From the NCBI GenBank assembly GCA_003231075.1, contig QIIF01000040.1, positions 1 to 10,810 of the forward strand: a DNA stretch of 10,810 nt, written 5' to 3'. A program made the translations under genes and the position numbers. Shown here one piece after another: positions 8,495-10,810 of this stretch. Every line of letters starts with the position of its first letter. The stretch's first letter is position 1. Below the pieces are notes generated by a model. It was not told where the DNA came from, did not search any database, and was given only the letters and a program-made list of their open reading frames with translations. Origin of the DNA: Candidatus Falkowiibacteriota bacterium. GTDB lineage: Bacteria > Patescibacteriota > Patescibacteriia > Patescibacteriales > SZUA-104.

Positions 8495-8552
8495 GCGGAC
8501 TGTTTGCCCCTTGCTTTTTTCGCAAAAAAAAAGCAAGGGGCGGACAGTTTGC
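8495..8552 (+). repeat. Long hairpin, 26-bp stem
   Basis: The arm at 8495-8520 pairs with 8527-8552 across all 26 positions around a 6-nt loop (cgcaaa). Twenty-two pairs are Watson-Crick, including a perfect 15-bp inner block gccccttgctttttt; four are G.U wobbles that form only in an RNA copied as the plus strand (they become A.C mismatches in the minus-strand RNA). It sits in a gene-free region between two minus-strand genes. It could be a transcribed structured RNA, a cruciform, or a dispersed repeat element. Confidence 0.7.
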
Positions 8553-8577
8553 CGATTGTAAGCGGCATATCAATTCG

Positions 8578-8705
8578 CCTCGGCAGAATCTCTCCCGCCG
8601 GAGCGGAAGGATTCTGCCGGTTTCATCCGATGATGCGGTTTATCCGATAATCCATATTAAACGCGATAACCGGTATAATCCCTTAACGAGAGATTATGCC
8701 GCAGC
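8578..8705 (+). repeat. 128-bp two-hairpin repeat, right copy
   Basis: Same element and orientation as 4023-4150 with five substitutions and no indels. Hairpin A is unchanged. In hairpin B three of the substitutions fall in the stem: two convert C-G pairs to wobble pairs and one leaves a C-A mismatch, so the stem is mostly kept. Homology fades on both sides at the same relative point, which defines the ends of the element. It occupies the middle of the gene-free stretch 8258-8906. Confidence 0.9.
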
Positions 8706-8767
8706 TGAACTTAATATTTCTATTCGATCTTTTCTGGCATTTACCTCAATTGAATTCTATTTTAGCT

Positions 8768-8786
8768 ATTCCGCTTTTAGCGGAAT
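8768..8786. repeat. Small stem-loop, 8-bp arms, TTT loop
   Basis: attccgct (8768-8775) and agcggaat (8779-8786) pair perfectly around ttt. It is the first of three short-loop hairpins within about 95 bp, all following the 128-bp element. Confidence 0.5.
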
Positions 8787-8817
8787 TGCGGAAATACCAA
8801 CTTCGCTGATTTCTTTT

Positions 8818-8832
8818 TCCGCCTACGGCGGA
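8818..8832. repeat. Small stem-loop, 6-bp arms, TAC loop
   Basis: tccgcc (8818-8823) and ggcgga (8827-8832) pair perfectly around tac, the second of the three short-loop hairpins in this stretch. Confidence 0.4.
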
Positions 8833-8846
8833 GCGGATTTTTCTTT

Positions 8847-8867
8847 TCGGGCTTCGCCCGATTTTTT
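8847..8867 (+). terminator. Terminator-like hairpin with T-tract (plus strand)
   Basis: tcgggc (8847-8852) and gcccga (8856-8861) form a 6-bp stem with a ttc loop, followed directly by six T at 8862-8867. In form it is an intrinsic terminator for plus-strand transcription, yet no plus-strand gene lies upstream nearby. On the minus strand, where the OLD gene ends at 8907, the bases after the stem are A-rich, so it would act there only as a 3'-end hairpin. Confidence 0.35.
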
Positions 8868-8906
8868 AGGGGATTTGGCTATAAATAAAAAAGAATAATA
8901 GGAGGG

Positions 8907-10757
8907 TTAAGAACTCTTGTTCAATTTTACAAAATTTTTCTCTATAAAATCAAATGCCTTTTTAAAATTATCCTTTGCAGTTTTTGAAATGTTATTTTCT
9001 GTAATTTCACCTTTGTTTACTTTTTCAAAAAATAATTTTGAAAACAAGACTTTTCTTTTACGACCAACGGTTTTTGTTTTGTCACTATCCTGCTTAACAC
9101 TGGAATCAATCAATTTAAGATCAGCATGAGTAAACATATTCTCAATGCCGACCATATTCGCAAGGATATGTACCTTTTCTTTTGTTTTGTCATCGTTCCC
9201 ATCAAAAACAAAGTCTTTTATTTCGTCAAATTTTTTCTTAGAATCCTTGCCGCCTTTTTCGTGGTCATCGTCAATAATTGCAATCCAAGCTAAACCATAA
9301 CCAACCGACATAGAAATAAGATTGTTTATTTGTCTAACTCCTATTCCAGGAACAAAAGCATAATCCTCAGTTTTGCCTAACACCTTCTTCATTCCCGAAA
9401 AATAATAATAATCTGAAATGCCTTCAAGAATAACATTTTTGTTGTTGAGTGGCGAAAACTCGCTGACATTTAATCCTATTGCATCCGCTATTGGTTGTAG
9501 AGCATCTTTTTTATAATCGGTATCAATCTTACTAGTCACAATATCTTCTATCTTTGTGCCCTCCTCTTCAATATTTAAAACAAGTTTTATTCGGCTTAAA
9601 TAACCTACTTCAATTAGATACGGCGAGTGAGTCGCATAAAAAATCTGATCTCCTTTTTTATCTTTATCATCACTCGCTAATTTGTTTATAAGTTTCAATA
9701 TATCTTTTTGAGCCTTAACATGCAGGTGTTGATCTGGTTCATCCAATAAAAGAACTAAATCATTATGTTCAATATCTTGTGCTTTTAATTCTAGCCATAA
9801 CGACAAAAACCAAATTAACCCCTTGCTTCGTTGTTTTGGCGGAAGTGGTTGTCCTTTTTTTGTTTCAACATAAAAATTTATATATGATCCATTTTCGTCC
9901 TCTCCGTCTCTTTTTTGAAAATCATATTTAACAATGACCTTGTTCTCGCCGTGTATTCTTTGTCCCCAATCCTTTTGAAAATCAACTGATAAAACTTCAT
10001 TTTCCTCATCTTCTTTGGTTCTCCTGACAGAATCATTTTCCTCATCTTTTTTAACAAAATCCGTATCTAGTATTTGTTCTAAATTTCGAACAGCACGATA
10101 ACCCTCGGTATCAGTCTTCTCTTCTTTGAGAGCCGAAACGAAAATTTTATTTGGTAGTAAATCACAAAAATCATCAAAGAAAACGATTTTGGGTCCTGTT
10201 TGCCAAAATAAATCAGCGACATCAGAATTTTGTTCATCGGTTATATTAATGTATTTTTCTCTTGTTTCTTCGTCCTCATCGGTTTTAGTTTCTTCTCCTT
10301 CTTTAATCTCCTTCGGTTTATCAAGAATTGAAGCTTGAAAAATTTTGAAAGAATTGTCGTCAATGGTGGTTTTTACTTCATCATTTTCATTAGTTTTCGT
10401 TATTGTAAATTCTTGGATTTTTTTAAGTTTGTTTTCATCAAATATTTTTTGTCCTTCTTCTATTTCTAACTTATAATCATCAACCGCAATATCAGAAAGA
10501 ATTTCAGCAATATCATCGCTTTTCTCAATTTTGTAAGTACAACTAACAATTTGGGTCGGTTTTTGCCCAGTAGAAAAAGGTATAGAGTCTGGCTCAAATT
10601 TTCCTCGTTCAAAATCGTAAAGAGCACTAAGTAAAGAACTTTTACCTGATTCATTTTGACCTGCAAAAACCGATACATTATCGTTGTCTGACAATTCTAT
10701 AATTCCAGAATCAACTATTGAACAGTAATTTTCAATTTTAATTTTTTTTAATTTCAT
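8907..10757 (-). CDS. OLD-family ATP-dependent endonuclease-like protein (AAA ATPase + TOPRIM)
   Basis: A 616-residue protein. The N-terminal ABC/SMC-like ATPase shows Walker A GQNESGKSS at 33-41. The second half of the ATPase begins with the signature-like SKGLIWFLSL at 311-320, then Walker B LVLLLDEPDQHLH at 334-346 and the H-loop ATHSPYL at 375-381. The C-terminal TOPRIM domain shows ILEGISDYYYF at 443-453 (Glu445, Asp449), a GIG turn at 471-473 and IIDDDH at 494-499, the acidic metal-binding residues of OLD nucleases. The intervening region (about 60-300) includes very acidic stretches at 152-165 and 236-254. Proteins of this class are ATP-controlled DNA nucleases, several of them in phage-defence systems; that role here is inferred. 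The start ATG opens with the usual MKLKKIKIENYCSI; it lies 4 nt after the stop of an upstream gene, so it is the second or later gene of an operon. No UvrD-type helicase (as in Gabija) follows downstream. Confidence 0.9.
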   Translation of the reverse strand: MKLKKIKIENYCSIVDSGIIELSDNDNVSVFAGQNESGKSSLLSALYDFERGKFEPDSIPFSTGQKPTQIVSCTYKIEKSDDIAEILSDIAVDDYKLEIEEGQKIFDENKLKKIQEFTITKTNENDEVKTTIDDNSFKIFQASILDKPKEIKEGEETKTDEDEETREKYINITDEQNSDVADLFWQTGPKIVFFDDFCDLLPNKIFVSALKEEKTDTEGYRAVRNLEQILDTDFVKKDEENDSVRRTKEDEENEVLSVDFQKDWGQRIHGENKVIVKYDFQKRDGEDENGSYINFYVETKKGQPLPPKQRSKGLIWFLSLWLELKAQDIEHNDLVLLLDEPDQHLHVKAQKDILKLINKLASDDKDKKGDQIFYATHSPYLIEVGYLSRIKLVLNIEEEGTKIEDIVTSKIDTDYKKDALQPIADAIGLNVSEFSPLNNKNVILEGISDYYYFSGMKKVLGKTEDYAFVPGIGVRQINNLISMSVGYGLAWIAIIDDDHEKGGKDSKKKFDEIKDFVFDGNDDKTKEKVHILANMVGIENMFTHADLKLIDSSVKQDSDKTKTVGRKRKVLFSKLFFEKVNKGEITENNISKTAKDNFKKAFDFIEKNFVKLNKSS

Positions 10758-10761
10758 AATT

Positions 10762-10810
10762 TCACTTCAAAAACTTTATTGTATTTCTCATGGCTTTGTT
10801 AAAATCTCTC
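10762..10810 (-). CDS. C-terminal end of an upstream gene (partial)
   Basis: A frame open to the window edge encodes 15 residues ending RNTIKFLK and then TGA at 10764-10762, four nt before the start of the OLD-family gene. The close spacing is what one expects inside an operon. Fifteen residues are too few to name a family, and an open stretch this short could be chance. Confidence 0.35.
   Translation of the reverse strand, partial: RDFNKAMRNTIKFLK

Noticed and set aside
8365..8568. 67-codon minus-strand open frame upstream of the aminotransferase
   Set aside because: Its start half is the 26-bp hairpin read on the other strand and the rest is AT-rich intergenic sequence; no ribosome site.
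8455..8898. 147-codon plus-strand open frame between the operon and the OLD gene
   Set aside because: Built entirely from the 26-bp hairpin, the 128-bp repeat and small stem-loops; the same sequence elsewhere is non-coding.
8907..10757. Gabija system (GajA-like protein)
   Set aside because: The domain order fits OLD proteins in general, but no GajB-type UvrD helicase lies downstream; the next 649 bp carry no gene.

Overview
AT-rich window (A/T-rich codons, many AAA and ATT, with local GC-rich hairpin repeats) holding five complete protein genes, one partial gene at the right edge, and an unusual load of short intergenic hairpin repeats. Standard stop codons are used: TAA and TGA terminate clear genes and TGA is not read as an amino acid. 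The AT-rich coding sequence, near absence of Shine-Dalgarno motifs, GC-rich hairpin repeats between genes and the Bro-N antirepressor remind me of Patescibacteria (CPR) genomes. That placement is an inference from general character, not from a marker gene.

Layout. 1-173: leader with a candidate promoter and an AT-rich hairpin. 174-3836 (+): large SWIM zinc-finger plus SNF2 ATPase. 3837-4284: gene-free convergent region filled with hairpin repeats, including a 128-bp element. 4285-5121 (-): Bro-N/DinD-type antirepressor-like protein. 5122-5398: short gap with two tight stem-loops and possibly a gene remnant. 5399-8257 (-): compact three-gene operon, in transcription order a class IV PLP aminotransferase, a pyrroline-5-carboxylate reductase-family protein and a LysA-type fold protein. 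The joints are tight (2-nt gap or 4-nt overlap, then 11-nt overlap). 8258-8906: 649 bp without a gene, with a candidate promoter for the operon, a 26-bp-stem hairpin, the second 128-bp element and three small stem-loops. 8907-10757 (-): OLD-family ATPase with a C-terminal TOPRIM domain. 10762-10810 (-): the last 15 codons of an upstream gene that lies just 4 nt before it.

How the parts may work together. The three operon genes look like one metabolic unit handling amino or keto acids. The aminotransferase keeps its catalytic residues. The LysA-like protein has lost the PLP-binding lysine (Met55 instead) and other active-site residues while keeping the fold motifs, so either the pathway is not lysine synthesis or this subunit is no longer a normal decarboxylase. 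The 128-bp elements, 96% identical and in the same orientation, bracket the Bro-N gene and this operon, and a 45-bp core of the same element forms the 3' end of the LysA-like gene and supplies its last 15 residues. The OLD ATPase-TOPRIM gene with its close upstream neighbour is the best candidate for a defence-type operon, but the partner is outside the window.
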